Source of the DNA: an uncultured SAR116 cluster alpha proteobacterium
GTDB lineage: Bacteria > Pseudomonadota > Alphaproteobacteria > Puniceispirillales > Marisalimonadaceae
Direction: 5' to 3'
NCBI GenBank assembly: GCA_902542765.1
Contig: CACBVW010000011.1
Coordinates: 1 to 40,635 of the forward strand
Length of the DNA: 40,635 bases
Below, piece after piece: positions 8,603 to 17,104 of the stretch. How positions within the stretch are numbered: the stretch's first letter is position 1; every line of letters starts with the position of its first letter. Both the position numbers and the translations under genes were made by a program. The notes beneath the pieces were generated by a model. It was not told the DNA's origin and did no database searches. It worked only from the letters and a program-made list of their open reading frames with translations.

Positions 8603-9898
8603 ATGAGTGAAAATTACAAATTTGACACCCTCTCCTTACATGCTGGACATATTCCTGATAAGGAAACTGGTTCACGTGCTGTACCCATTTACCAGACAAC
8701 CTCTTACGTTTTCAATAGCACAGAAGAAGCAGCGTCTTTGTATAATATGGAAGTTGGTGGACATTTATATACTAGAATATCAAATCCTACAGTTGCGGCA
8801 CTCGAGCAAAGGTTAGCAGCTCTTGAAGGTGGAGCAAGTGCACTTGCATGTTCAAGTGGAATGGCTGCAATGCATCTTGTGGTTTCTGCAATCTGTAGTA
8901 GTGGGGATCATATTGTCGCATCAAGTAAAATGTATGGAGCAAATATTAATTTACTTCAGCATACTATGCCTCGTTTTGGTGTTAAAACCGACTTTGTTAA
9001 TCCCAATGATCCAGATGCAATTAAGAGAGCAATAAAACCAAATACAAAATTAGTATTTGGAGAAGTTATTGGTAACCCAGGATTAGATATCATGGATGTT
9101 CCAGAAATTGCTAAAATATGTAATTCAAAAAATATCCCTCTAGTATTAGACGCTACTTTTAATACTCCATACTTAATGCAACCATTTAAATATGGAGCTA
9201 ACATTATTGTTCACTCACTTACTAAATGGTTAGGCGGTCATGGTATTGCGATGGGAGGTGCTGTTGTAAATGGCGGTAATTTTGATTGGGGAGATAAAGA
9301 TAAGTTTCCTACAATTTCAGGACCACATTTTGCCCTAGGCGGCATAAGTTTTTGGGAAGAATTTGGTCCATCTGCTTTAATAGCAAAAATAAGAGCAGAA
9401 GGTATGTATAATTTTGGACCTTCTTTGTCTCCGACCAATGCATTTCATTTAATGCAAGGAATTGAAACGCTACCTTTGAGGATGAAAAAACATATTGAAA
9501 ATACTCACTCTATATTAGACTTTTTAGTTAATCATGAAATGGTAGAATGGGTAAAACATCCAGATTTAGATACACATCCTGATCATGAAGTAGCAAAAAG
9601 AATATTACCAAAAGGATCTGGGTCAATCATTGCTTTTGGTATTAAAGGTGGACGTGAAGCAGGGAAGGCATTTATTGAATCTGTACAACTAGCTTCACAT
9701 TTAGCAAATGTTGGTGATGCTAAGACACTACTTATTCATCCAGGGAGTACAACTCACTCTCATTTGAGTTCAGAGGCTATGAAAGAGGGTGGATTAACGG
9801 ATGACATGATAAGACTGTCAGTTGGATTAGAAGATATTAATGACATAAAAAAAGACTTTGAGAGAGGTTTCAAGGCAGTAAAAAAGCTTAATAAGTAG
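8603..9898 (+). CDS. metY: O-acetylhomoserine sulfhydrylase
   Basis: A 431-residue PLP enzyme of the Cys/Met metabolism family, with the length and motifs of O-acetyl-L-homoserine aminocarboxypropyltransferase. It condenses O-acetylhomoserine with sulfide (or methanethiol) to give homocysteine (or methionine). The PLP lysine is K208 in HSLTKWLGGHG. The N-terminal FDTLSLHAG, PIYQTTSYVF and LYTRISNPT, and the C-terminal HPGSTTHSHLS, are all characteristic. The ATG is preceded by AAGGA. It is the first gene of a plus-strand run and ends 7 nt before an alpha/beta hydrolase, so it is probably co-transcribed with the organosulfur genes. A SAM-sensing leader is proposed upstream. Its position lets it capture sulfide or methanethiol released nearby. 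Confidence 0.93.
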   Translation: MSENYKFDTLSLHAGHIPDKETGSRAVPIYQTTSYVFNSTEEAASLYNMEVGGHLYTRISNPTVAALEQRLAALEGGASALACSSGMAAMHLVVSAICSSGDHIVASSKMYGANINLLQHTMPRFGVKTDFVNPNDPDAIKRAIKPNTKLVFGEVIGNPGLDIMDVPEIAKICNSKNIPLVLDATFNTPYLMQPFKYGANIIVHSLTKWLGGHGIAMGGAVVNGGNFDWGDKDKFPTISGPHFALGGISFWEEFGPSALIAKIRAEGMYNFGPSLSPTNAFHLMQGIETLPLRMKKHIENTHSILDFLVNHEMVEWVKHPDLDTHPDHEVAKRILPKGSGSIIAFGIKGGREAGKAFIESVQLASHLANVGDAKTLLIHPGSTTHSHLSSEAMKEGGLTDDMIRLSVGLEDINDIKKDFERGFKAVKKLNK

Positions 9899-9905
9899 GA
9901 ATATC

Positions 9906-10703
9906 ATGATAATTAATTTTAAAGGTGTTAAGACCTATATAGGTACAGGTGGTAAAAGTTTAGATATTAATAAAATGACTTTATGTTTTTTACACGGGTC
10001 TGGTCAAAATCATTTGAGCTTTATTCAACAGGCTCGTTTTTTTGCTTATAAAGGGTATTCTGTAATTGTCCCTGATATGCCAGCCCATGGATTTTCTGAT
10101 GGGAATCCCTGCAAATCAATAAAAGAAAATGCAGAATGGATAAATGATCTGTTAGTTGATCTAAAACTTAAAGAAGTGGTTGTTATCGGACATTCTCAAG
10201 GATGTTTGGTTGCTTTAGAATTGAATAGGATTTTGAAAAGGTCTTTAGAAGCACTAATATTTGTTGCGGGCTCAAATGAAATTCCAGTTAATCAGTTCTT
10301 ATTAGATCTTTCAAAAGAAAATTCACAAAAAGCCTCTCAAATGATGGTTACTTGGGGACATGGTATTGATGGAGATATGTCAATAAACAAATGGCCAGGA
10401 CATTCTCATTATGGAGAAGGTAATAATATAATGTGTATGAACAAACCAACAGCTCTAAGGTATGATTTACACTCTTGTAATGATTACTCTGACGGAATAG
10501 ATGCTGCAAAAATTATTAAAGTTCCAGCATTGGCTGTTTTAGCAAAAAATGATCAAATGACACCATTAAAATCAGGCTTAAAATTTGTAGAACTTATAAA
10601 AAATTGTGAAACTCACATTCTTGATTGCGGTCATTTTCTTCCATCTGAAAGACCTATAGAATTAAATTCAATAATAAATTCTTTTCTTTCAAAATTAAAA
10701 TAA
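9906..10703 (+). CDS. Alpha/beta-fold hydrolase, substrate unknown
   Basis: A 265-residue alpha/beta hydrolase with a complete apparent triad: Ser97 in the nucleophile elbow GHSQG, Asp216 in AKNDQMTP and His243 in DCGHFLPSERP. An oxyanion-hole motif LHGSGQNH is near residues 29-36. No signal peptide is visible, so it should be cytoplasmic. Family members hydrolyse esters, thioesters or C-C bonds. Nothing in the sequence separates these, and the fold alone does not indicate homoserine acetyltransferase. It starts 7 nt after metY, with an SD-like AGGA inside the metY stop region, and ends 27 nt before a CoA ligase, so it probably belongs to the same operon. Confidence 0.8.
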   Translation: MIINFKGVKTYIGTGGKSLDINKMTLCFLHGSGQNHLSFIQQARFFAYKGYSVIVPDMPAHGFSDGNPCKSIKENAEWINDLLVDLKLKEVVVIGHSQGCLVALELNRILKRSLEALIFVAGSNEIPVNQFLLDLSKENSQKASQMMVTWGHGIDGDMSINKWPGHSHYGEGNNIMCMNKPTALRYDLHSCNDYSDGIDAAKIIKVPALAVLAKNDQMTPLKSGLKFVELIKNCETHILDCGHFLPSERPIELNSIINSFLSKLK

Positions 10704-10730
10704 TTTTCAAATAGGGATTTTGTAAATCAA

Positions 10731-12311
10731 ATGAACGAAATAAATGAATTCTTATTTAATAATATTGAAAATCCAGATCATTGGAAAATTTCTGAAATTA
10801 TCCTAGATCAATGTAAGAAATATCCAAAAAGAGAAATTATCGAATTTATAAATGGCCCAAAATGGACTTTCCATGACCTAAAAATTAAATCTTTAGAAAA
10901 AGCTCAAATTTTAAAAGAATTGAGTTTAAATGAAGGTGACAATTTAACAGTTTTAATAGAAGACCCAAAAGAATTCATACCATATTGGATAGCATGCAGT
11001 TTTACAGGAGTTATGTTTGTAGCTATCAATACTGCTATAAAAGGCAATGTATTATTACACCAAATAAAGACATCTAAATCAAAAAATGTTCTTGTTGAGG
11101 ATCAATTTTATCATGAAGTAAAAAGCTTGGTTAATCTTCATAAATTAGAAGTTGAAATATTAAATTGTAAAGTTTTAAAAAACAAAGAACTTTTGAATGG
11201 AGACGAGATTATTTTAGGAAAATTAAGTGACAACGTTTGTACTATGTTTACAAGTGGAACATCAGGTCCCTCTAAAGGAGTTATGATGCCTAACGCGCAT
11301 TGCGTTCTGTTTGCTATTGGAACAATTGAAAATTACAACTTAAAAGATGATCATACTTTTTACATCTCATTACCTTTATTCCATGCAAATGGATTATTTA
11401 TGCAGCTTTTAGCGTGTATTATGACTGGTGCAAAAGCAGTTATAAGAACAAGATTCTCAGCCTCAAATTGGCTTAATGATATTAGAAATTATAACATAAC
11501 TCATACTAATATGTTAGGGGCTATAGCTGCGTTTATTGTTGCACAACCGCCTACTAAATATGATAAAGATCATAATTTAGAAGTAATTGGTTCAGCTCCA
11601 TTGCCAAGTGAACCTGAAAAAATTTTTAAAAATAGATTTGGTGTAAAATATGTTTTACCACTTTATGGCATGACAGAAGTTAATATTCCAATATATGGTC
11701 TAAAAAATGAAATAGGTAATGGTAGGTGCGGAAAACTATATGAAAAATATTTTGAGGTTGAAATAAGGGATCCTCAGAAAGATACACCTATTGATGACGG
11801 CTTGGTTGGTGAAATAGTTGTGAGACCAAAACAACCATATGGTTTTATGTCTGGTTATTTAGGAATGCCAGAGAAAACTCTAGAAAGTTGGAGAAATTTT
11901 TGGTTTCATACTGGTGACGCAGGGATTAGAGAAAAGTCTGGTCACTTTGTGTTTGTAGATAGAATTAAGGATTGCATTAGGAGAAGAGGTGAAAATATTT
12001 CGTCATACGAAGTTGAACAAGCTTTTTTAGAAATTCCATTTATTACAGAAGCAGCTGCATATGCAATTTCAGCTGATGGAGGTGAGGGAATGGAAGATGA
12101 AGTAATGGTAGCCTTGATGACTGATAATGAAACCAATATAGATTTTGATAAATTACTTGAAAAAACTAAAATAAACTTAGCTAAGTTTGCCATACCTAAA
12201 TATATAAGAGTAATGAGAGAGTTTCCAAAAACACAAACAGGTAAGATCCAAAAAAACAAGCTAAGAGCAGAAGGAGTTACTATAGATACTTGGCAAAATA
12301 AAAATATTTAA
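10731..12311 (+). CDS. AMP-forming CoA ligase, CaiC-like
   Basis: A 526-residue ANL ligase, closest in style to crotonobetaine/carnitine-CoA ligase and the ATP-dependent acyl-CoA ligases. Motifs are FTSGTSGPSKG (173-183), LPLFHANGL, YGMTE, FHTGDAG, DRIKDCIRRRGENISS and KTQTGKIQK with catalytic Lys505. It should activate a polar short carboxylic acid to its CoA thioester. It lies between the alpha/beta hydrolase and the aldolase-family gene with short gaps. In the organosulfur reading it could activate a sulfur-containing C3-C4 acid, for example a sulfinate product, but that is inference. It is the third such ligase in 12 kb, and the three differ in subfamily. Confidence 0.85.
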   Translation: MNEINEFLFNNIENPDHWKISEIILDQCKKYPKREIIEFINGPKWTFHDLKIKSLEKAQILKELSLNEGDNLTVLIEDPKEFIPYWIACSFTGVMFVAINTAIKGNVLLHQIKTSKSKNVLVEDQFYHEVKSLVNLHKLEVEILNCKVLKNKELLNGDEIILGKLSDNVCTMFTSGTSGPSKGVMMPNAHCVLFAIGTIENYNLKDDHTFYISLPLFHANGLFMQLLACIMTGAKAVIRTRFSASNWLNDIRNYNITHTNMLGAIAAFIVAQPPTKYDKDHNLEVIGSAPLPSEPEKIFKNRFGVKYVLPLYGMTEVNIPIYGLKNEIGNGRCGKLYEKYFEVEIRDPQKDTPIDDGLVGEIVVRPKQPYGFMSGYLGMPEKTLESWRNFWFHTGDAGIREKSGHFVFVDRIKDCIRRRGENISSYEVEQAFLEIPFITEAAAYAISADGGEGMEDEVMVALMTDNETNIDFDKLLEKTKINLAKFAIPKYIRVMREFPKTQTGKIQKNKLRAEGVTIDTWQNKNI

Positions 12312-12347
12312 TTATCATAAACTTAAATTAAATATCAAGGGGTCAAA

Positions 12348-13265
12348 ATGGCAAATAATAAATTTCAAGGTTGCTGGCCTGTGGCTCCAACACCTTTTAA
12401 AGATAATGGTGAACTCGACATAGAAGGCATGAAAAGAGTTCTAGATTGCATGGTGGATCAAAATGTTGATGGCATTTGTATATTAGCGAATTACTCCGAG
12501 CAGTTTTTGCTATCAGATGATGAAAGAGAGATTTTAACTAGACTATGTATTGAACACGTATCTGGGAGAGTTCCTGTAATTACAACAGTTAGTCATTTTT
12601 CAACAGACATTGCACTTTCACGAGCTAAATTAGTGAAAGAACTTGGTGGTGAAATGCTTATGATGATGCCCCCATATCATGGTGCTCTAATGAGAGGAAC
12701 ATCTCAACAAACATTTGAACAATTTGCAAAAGTAGGTGAAGCAGGGGTAACCATTATGGTTCAGGATGCACCATTATCAGGAGTTGATTTACCTGTTCCT
12801 CTTTTAATAAAAATGGCAAAAGAAATAGAAACAGTAAAATGTTTTAAAATTGAGTGTGCTCAGGCGGCTTCTAAATTACGAAAACTTGTTTTTGAAGGTG
12901 GTGATGCTATTGAAGGACCATTTGACGGTGAAGAAGGAATAACATTGTTTGCTGATTTAGAAGCTGGTGCAACTGGTAATATGAGTTCTGCAATGATACC
13001 AGACTTAATTAAACCAGTTGTTTTAGATTATTTGGCTGGAGAATTTGATAAATCCGAGGATAAATATAATAATATTTTACCTATAATTAATTATGAAAAT
13101 AGGCAATGTGGGTTTAGAGCAACTAAAGTAATTATGAAAGAAGGTGGCGTTATTAATTCAGATTTTTGTAGACATCCAATTCCGCCTTTAGAAGAACAAA
13201 CAAAAGCAGGATTAATAAAATTAATTAAGAAATATGATCCAATAGCCTTAAGCTGGGGAAAATGA
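12348..13265 (+). CDS. DapA/NanA-family class I aldolase or lyase, divergent
   Basis: A 305-residue TIM-barrel protein of the dihydrodipicolinate synthase/N-acetylneuraminate lyase family. The presumed Schiff-base lysine is K167 in CFKIECA and the relay tyrosine is Y110 in MPPYHG. Family members make or break a C-C bond adjacent to pyruvate or a similar 2-oxoacid. The usual GTTGE pyruvate-carboxylate motif is absent: the equivalent segment reads LANYSEQ (about 47-53). It is therefore unlikely to be lysine-pathway DapA and probably takes a different substrate. A strong AAGGGG precedes the ATG. It is embedded between a CoA ligase and a thiol dioxygenase-like cupin, suggesting a catabolic role. 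Confidence 0.82.
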   Translation: MANNKFQGCWPVAPTPFKDNGELDIEGMKRVLDCMVDQNVDGICILANYSEQFLLSDDEREILTRLCIEHVSGRVPVITTVSHFSTDIALSRAKLVKELGGEMLMMMPPYHGALMRGTSQQTFEQFAKVGEAGVTIMVQDAPLSGVDLPVPLLIKMAKEIETVKCFKIECAQAASKLRKLVFEGGDAIEGPFDGEEGITLFADLEAGATGNMSSAMIPDLIKPVVLDYLAGEFDKSEDKYNNILPIINYENRQCGFRATKVIMKEGGVINSDFCRHPIPPLEEQTKAGLIKLIKKYDPIALSWGK

Positions 13266-13302
13266 AATTTAAAATACTTATAAAATAATATTGGAGGAAC
13301 TA

Positions 13303-13815
13303 TTGCCTTACACTTTAGATGATTTAGTTCAAGATATTAAAGAAATAATTAATACTGAAAAAATGCCAGACGGCTCAGATAAAATTTGTTATTTTGTCTC
13401 AAAAGCCCTAATGGATCAAAATTTTATAACTGACAATCTTCCTGATAGAACAAATGGTGAATTACCTAGGCAAATACTTTATGAAGATAAAGACACAGGT
13501 TTTTGTGTTTGTGGTCATGTCCATGATAATGAAGCTATAGGAAGCCCTCATGACCATGGAACAAGCTGGGCTATTTATGGACAAGCCTCTGGCGAAACAG
13601 AAATGACTGATTGGGAAATTGTTGAAAAAAATAATTCAGATGATGTTGTAAATGTTAAACTAAAAAAAACATATATTATGAAAGCTGGTGATGTGCATTT
13701 TTATGATGTAGGGCATGTCCATTCACCAGTTAGAAAGCATCCTGTTAGATTATTGAGAATTGAAGGGACTAACTTGGATAATATAAAAAGATCTAATATT
13801 AGAGTAATTACCTAA
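13303..13815 (+). CDS. Cupin, probable thiol dioxygenase (cysteine/mercaptoacid dioxygenase-like)
   Basis: About 170 residues, numbered from TTG 13303. I chose this start because GGAGG at 13293-13297 lies 5 nt before it; a second TTG at 13291 overlaps that ribosome-binding site. The cupin metal motif PHDHGTSWAIYGQASGE supplies His83, His85 and Glu98. A third histidine, His132, lies in MKAGDVHFYDVGHVHSP. The spacing of HxH to the third His resembles cysteine and 3-mercaptopropionate dioxygenases, which add O2 to a thiol to give a sulfinate. Its 3' end overlaps the rhodanese gene by 8 nt, tail to tail. The neighbours (rhodanese, TauE exporter) support thiol chemistry. The exact substrate is unknown, and another cupin activity cannot be excluded. 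Confidence 0.65.
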   Translation: MPYTLDDLVQDIKEIINTEKMPDGSDKICYFVSKALMDQNFITDNLPDRTNGELPRQILYEDKDTGFCVCGHVHDNEAIGSPHDHGTSWAIYGQASGETEMTDWEIVEKNNSDDVVNVKLKKTYIMKAGDVHFYDVGHVHSPVRKHPVRLLRIEGTNLDNIKRSNIRVIT

Positions 13816-15367
13816 AATATCTCCTTTCTTCTTCATCCATGTTTTTTATTAACTCCGTTTCCCATTTTAAGTAATTTTTTGCGTGTTCTTTATTTCCTTG
13901 ATGACGAAGGTATGTATGAAAATTGAAATCAATAAATTTTTCATCCACCTCAACTTCTGTTGTATCAACATAATCTAAATAATTTTCAACGTCTGTTTCA
14001 TTCCAATGATATACTTGAACTACATACCTTGGATCTTTTTCTTGAAGATCACTTACAATTAGACTTGCTTTAGATAAATCATTGCTTACTAGAATGATAG
14101 ATTTGACATTGTGCGGCATCTCGTTTGTTATTATTAATCTATTAGTCCAAACTGACTTCTTTATTCTTTTTTTGCAATAATCAACGCTGTTTCGAATGTC
14201 AAATATAGGAATATTTTTTAAAGTTTTTAAATTCTCTAATTTAAATAAATTTATGGGGCTAGTTTTAAAGTTTATATTGTGTATGAGATTTAAATTTTTA
14301 ATTTTTTTAGGGTTTTCATTTATAACATAACAATGATAGTTCATTTTCTTTAACCATAATGCTGTCATACCTGCTCTTACTAGATCACCATCATCAAACA
14401 AAATTACATGTGATTTTAATACGCCTATGTATTTATCAGTGGCTTGTACTAATTGACCACCGGGTACGTTTCTTAATTTAGATAATTTATTTTTTTGATT
14501 TGAGTTTGTTCTTACATCAAAAATATATGAAGTTATGTTCTTATCATTAATGAGTTTTTGGGCTTGATTAAAATCAATAATTTTAACTTTATTTTCTAAT
14601 AAGTTTACTATCTTTTCTCTAAGCTCATAAATTTTTTCATTCTTTGGTGTTTTGTCCAAAAATTTTGTTTTTCTATGATCTAATTTTAAATTAGCTAAAA
14701 ACCATCCTTGTGTCCCATTCTCTAATGCAAAAACTTTATTTTTGATACCAAAATTTATCAGTGTCTGAGCGCCAATTATTGATCTTGTTCTACCCGCGCA
14801 ATTAATTATTATTTCAGTATTTGAACTTTTAATTATTTCAGAAATTCTATAGGGTATTTCAGCATTTGGACAACAGACACTTCCAGGTATGCTCATCTTG
14901 TTATATTCATCAAACGGTCTACCATCTAATATAATTATATCTTTCTTTTCTTTTTGTTTCTGAGATAATTGAGATGCAGTTATGGATGGTGTATTAAATT
15001 TTTGTTCAACTAATTCCCCGAAACTTTTACTAGGCACGTTAATTCCGTCAAACAGATGAAAGTTAGACTTTTCCCAACCATCAACCCCATTTTTTAAAAT
15101 AAATATATTTGTGTATCTTAAATTTTTTGCAAGTTTATAAATTATTTCTGAAATTCCGTCGTTATTATCAAATAACACTATTCGTACATTTTTGTTAGGT
15201 AATAGCTTTTCAACATTTATCTCAAATTCACTAAATGGAATTGAGATAGAAAACAATGGATGACCTGCAGTGTGTTGAGCTGTCTCTCTAACATCAATAA
15301 AAGCTAATTCTTTTTCATCTGAAATCCAACTTTTTACTGTTTTGGCTTCTACAAAATTTTTCATCAT
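13808..15367 (-). CDS. Multi-domain rhodanese sulfurtransferase
   Basis: About 519 residues from ATG 15367 (a TTG lies three codons upstream; no clear SD for either). Four rhodanese-like repeats can be seen, at roughly 5-105, 125-225, 260-365 and 375-475. The active-site position is Cys only in repeat 2 (INCAGRTRS, Cys190). The equivalent loops are DNNDG in repeat 1, DDGDLVR in repeat 3 and SNDLSKAS in repeat 4, so those should be inactive. Rhodaneses move sulfane sulfur from thiosulfate, mercaptopyruvate or persulfides to acceptors such as cyanide or thiols. It is divergent from the TPP enzyme and convergent with the thiol dioxygenase-like gene, which places it in a sulfur-handling locus. 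No signal peptide is visible. Confidence 0.85.
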   Translation of the reverse strand: MMKNFVEAKTVKSWISDEKELAFIDVRETAQHTAGHPLFSISIPFSEFEINVEKLLPNKNVRIVLFDNNDGISEIIYKLAKNLRYTNIFILKNGVDGWEKSNFHLFDGINVPSKSFGELVEQKFNTPSITASQLSQKQKEKKDIIILDGRPFDEYNKMSIPGSVCCPNAEIPYRISEIIKSSNTEIIINCAGRTRSIIGAQTLINFGIKNKVFALENGTQGWFLANLKLDHRKTKFLDKTPKNEKIYELREKIVNLLENKVKIIDFNQAQKLINDKNITSYIFDVRTNSNQKNKLSKLRNVPGGQLVQATDKYIGVLKSHVILFDDGDLVRAGMTALWLKKMNYHCYVINENPKKIKNLNLIHNINFKTSPINLFKLENLKTLKNIPIFDIRNSVDYCKKRIKKSVWTNRLIITNEMPHNVKSIILVSNDLSKASLIVSDLQEKDPRYVVQVYHWNETDVENYLDYVDTTEVEVDEKFIDFNFHTYLRHQGNKEHAKNYLKWETELIKNMDEEERRYFR

Positions 15368-15450
15368 ATAATACAATAATTGATTTAAATTTAATAATTT
15401 AAAAAATTAATATATGTTTTTTGATAAAGATAGTTAAAATGGGGGATATC

Positions 15451-17103
15451 ATGAAAGACTACAATGTGGGAGATTTGGTTTCGGAGTTTTTGCATCAAAT
15501 AGATGTTAAGGACGTTTTTGGAGTGGTCTCTGTGCATAATATACCGATGCTAGATGCAATTGGTAGAAGGAATCATATTAGAATGATCCCTGCAAGAGGT
15601 GAAATGGGAGCTGGCCATATGGCTGATGGTTATGCTAGAGCCCATAATGGACTTGGTGTTGTATTTACAAGTACTGGTCCTGGTGCAGCTAACGTTGCGG
15701 GTGCAATTGTTGAATCTCGTTTTGCAGGTTCGTCTGTCTTGCACATTACAGGTCAAACTGCAACAGAAAATTTAGATAAAAATCAAGGTACAGTCCATGA
15801 CGTCCCTAATCAATTAGGCATGCTTAGTTCAATTTCTAAAGACGCTATTAGAATTGATGATGAAGATGAGGCTCTAGAAAAATTAATCTATGCATGTAAT
15901 ATTGCTCTTACTCCTCCAAAAGGACCAGTTTCAATTGAGATACCTATAGATATTCAAAGAAAAAAAATCAAAAGACCTGCTTTGTTAGACACTATTAGTT
16001 TACCTCATATAAATGTTGAATTAGGTGATACAAAATCTCTAGATAAAATAGAAAATTATATAAAATCTTCAAAGAGAAAAATTATATGGGTAGGAAATGG
16101 AGCTAAGTTCGCAACCGAAGAAGTTAATCTTTTCATTAAAATGGGTTTTGCAGTAGTAACAAGCACTCAAGGTAGAGGAGTGGTTTCAGAAACAAATAAA
16201 ATGTGTTTGGGATCTTTCAACTCTGTCCCTTTGATAGAGGAGTTTTATAAAACATTAGACCTAATGCTTGTAGTAGGGAGTAGATTAAGAGGTCATGAGA
16301 CTAGAGATATGTCATTAGAGTTACCAAAGAATTTAGTACAAATTGACATAGATCCAAGTGCCAAAAATAGAACATATAAAACAAATCAATTTCATTGTGG
16401 AGATGCTAAAAAGGTTCTGGCCGAATTAGCTAAAAGATTAGACGGTAAGATTTCTGTAGACAATGAGTGGACAAATGAGATTAGTGATTTAAAAAATCGA
16501 ATTTATTTTGATTATAAAAACATGTTAGGTGCGTATAAAGATTTTCCAGAAATAATAAGAAATATTCTCCCAAAAGATGGGAAGTGGGTTAGAGACGTCA
16601 CTATTTCAAACAGTATGTGGGGCAACCGAATGATGTATATAAATGATCCTACTGAAAATATTTATCCTGTTGGAGCGGCAATTGGGCCTGGGATGGCTTT
16701 GGCTATTGGAGCCTCAATTGCTAGCGAGGGAAAAAAAACAATAGCAATGTGTGGGGATGGGGGGTTTATGCTTAATGTTCCAGATTTGTGGACTGCTTCT
16801 GAAACCAATTGTGATGTTGTATTTTTAGTGATGAATGACAACGGTTATGGTGTCATAAAACACATACAAAATAGTATGTATGCTGGAAGAAAGTTTTTTG
16901 CAGATTTAATGGTACCAAATTTTGAAGATTTAGCAAAAGCAGCTAAAATGAAATATAAGAAAATAGACTATGCAAAAGATTTAGAAAAGGTACTTAAGGA
17001 GGCTGTAAATTTTGATGGTCCGGTATTAGTAGAGGTAAATGTAGCATCAGTTGGAGAAATGCCTCGTTACTTTGCTCCTCCTCCTCACGCTCTTAAAAAA
17101 TAA
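15451..17103 (+). CDS. TPP-dependent decarboxylase/lyase, acetolactate synthase-like
   Basis: About 550 residues from ATG 15451. That start has GGGGGA just upstream and gives the expected MKDYNVGD N-terminus; ATG 15439 and TTG 15421 are alternatives. Domain order is PYR (catalytic Glu51 in PARGEMGAGHMADGYA), a central domain with GNGAKF and VGSRLRG, and PP with the TPP motif GDGG...NDNGYG at about 435-467. Relatives include acetolactate synthase, benzoylformate decarboxylase, sulfopyruvate decarboxylase and sulfoacetaldehyde acetyltransferase. The reaction is likely cleavage or ligation next to a 2-oxoacid carbonyl. It ends one base before the TauE-type exporter, so the two are almost certainly co-translated. 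That pairing favours a sulfur-containing 2-oxoacid or aldehyde, but this is inferred. Confidence 0.85.
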   Translation: MKDYNVGDLVSEFLHQIDVKDVFGVVSVHNIPMLDAIGRRNHIRMIPARGEMGAGHMADGYARAHNGLGVVFTSTGPGAANVAGAIVESRFAGSSVLHITGQTATENLDKNQGTVHDVPNQLGMLSSISKDAIRIDDEDEALEKLIYACNIALTPPKGPVSIEIPIDIQRKKIKRPALLDTISLPHINVELGDTKSLDKIENYIKSSKRKIIWVGNGAKFATEEVNLFIKMGFAVVTSTQGRGVVSETNKMCLGSFNSVPLIEEFYKTLDLMLVVGSRLRGHETRDMSLELPKNLVQIDIDPSAKNRTYKTNQFHCGDAKKVLAELAKRLDGKISVDNEWTNEISDLKNRIYFDYKNMLGAYKDFPEIIRNILPKDGKWVRDVTISNSMWGNRMMYINDPTENIYPVGAAIGPGMALAIGASIASEGKKTIAMCGDGGFMLNVPDLWTASETNCDVVFLVMNDNGYGVIKHIQNSMYAGRKFFADLMVPNFEDLAKAAKMKYKKIDYAKDLEKVLKEAVNFDGPVLVEVNVASVGEMPRYFAPPPHALKK

Positions 17104-17104
17104 A

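Noticed and set aside
11942-12259. 105-codon open frame on the minus strand
   Set aside because: It is antisense to the C-terminal domain of the CaiC-like ligase, which carries essential motifs there.
12348-13265. Lysine-biosynthetic dihydrodipicolinate synthase (dapA)
   Set aside because: The GTTGE motif is missing and the neighbours are catabolic rather than lysine-pathway genes.
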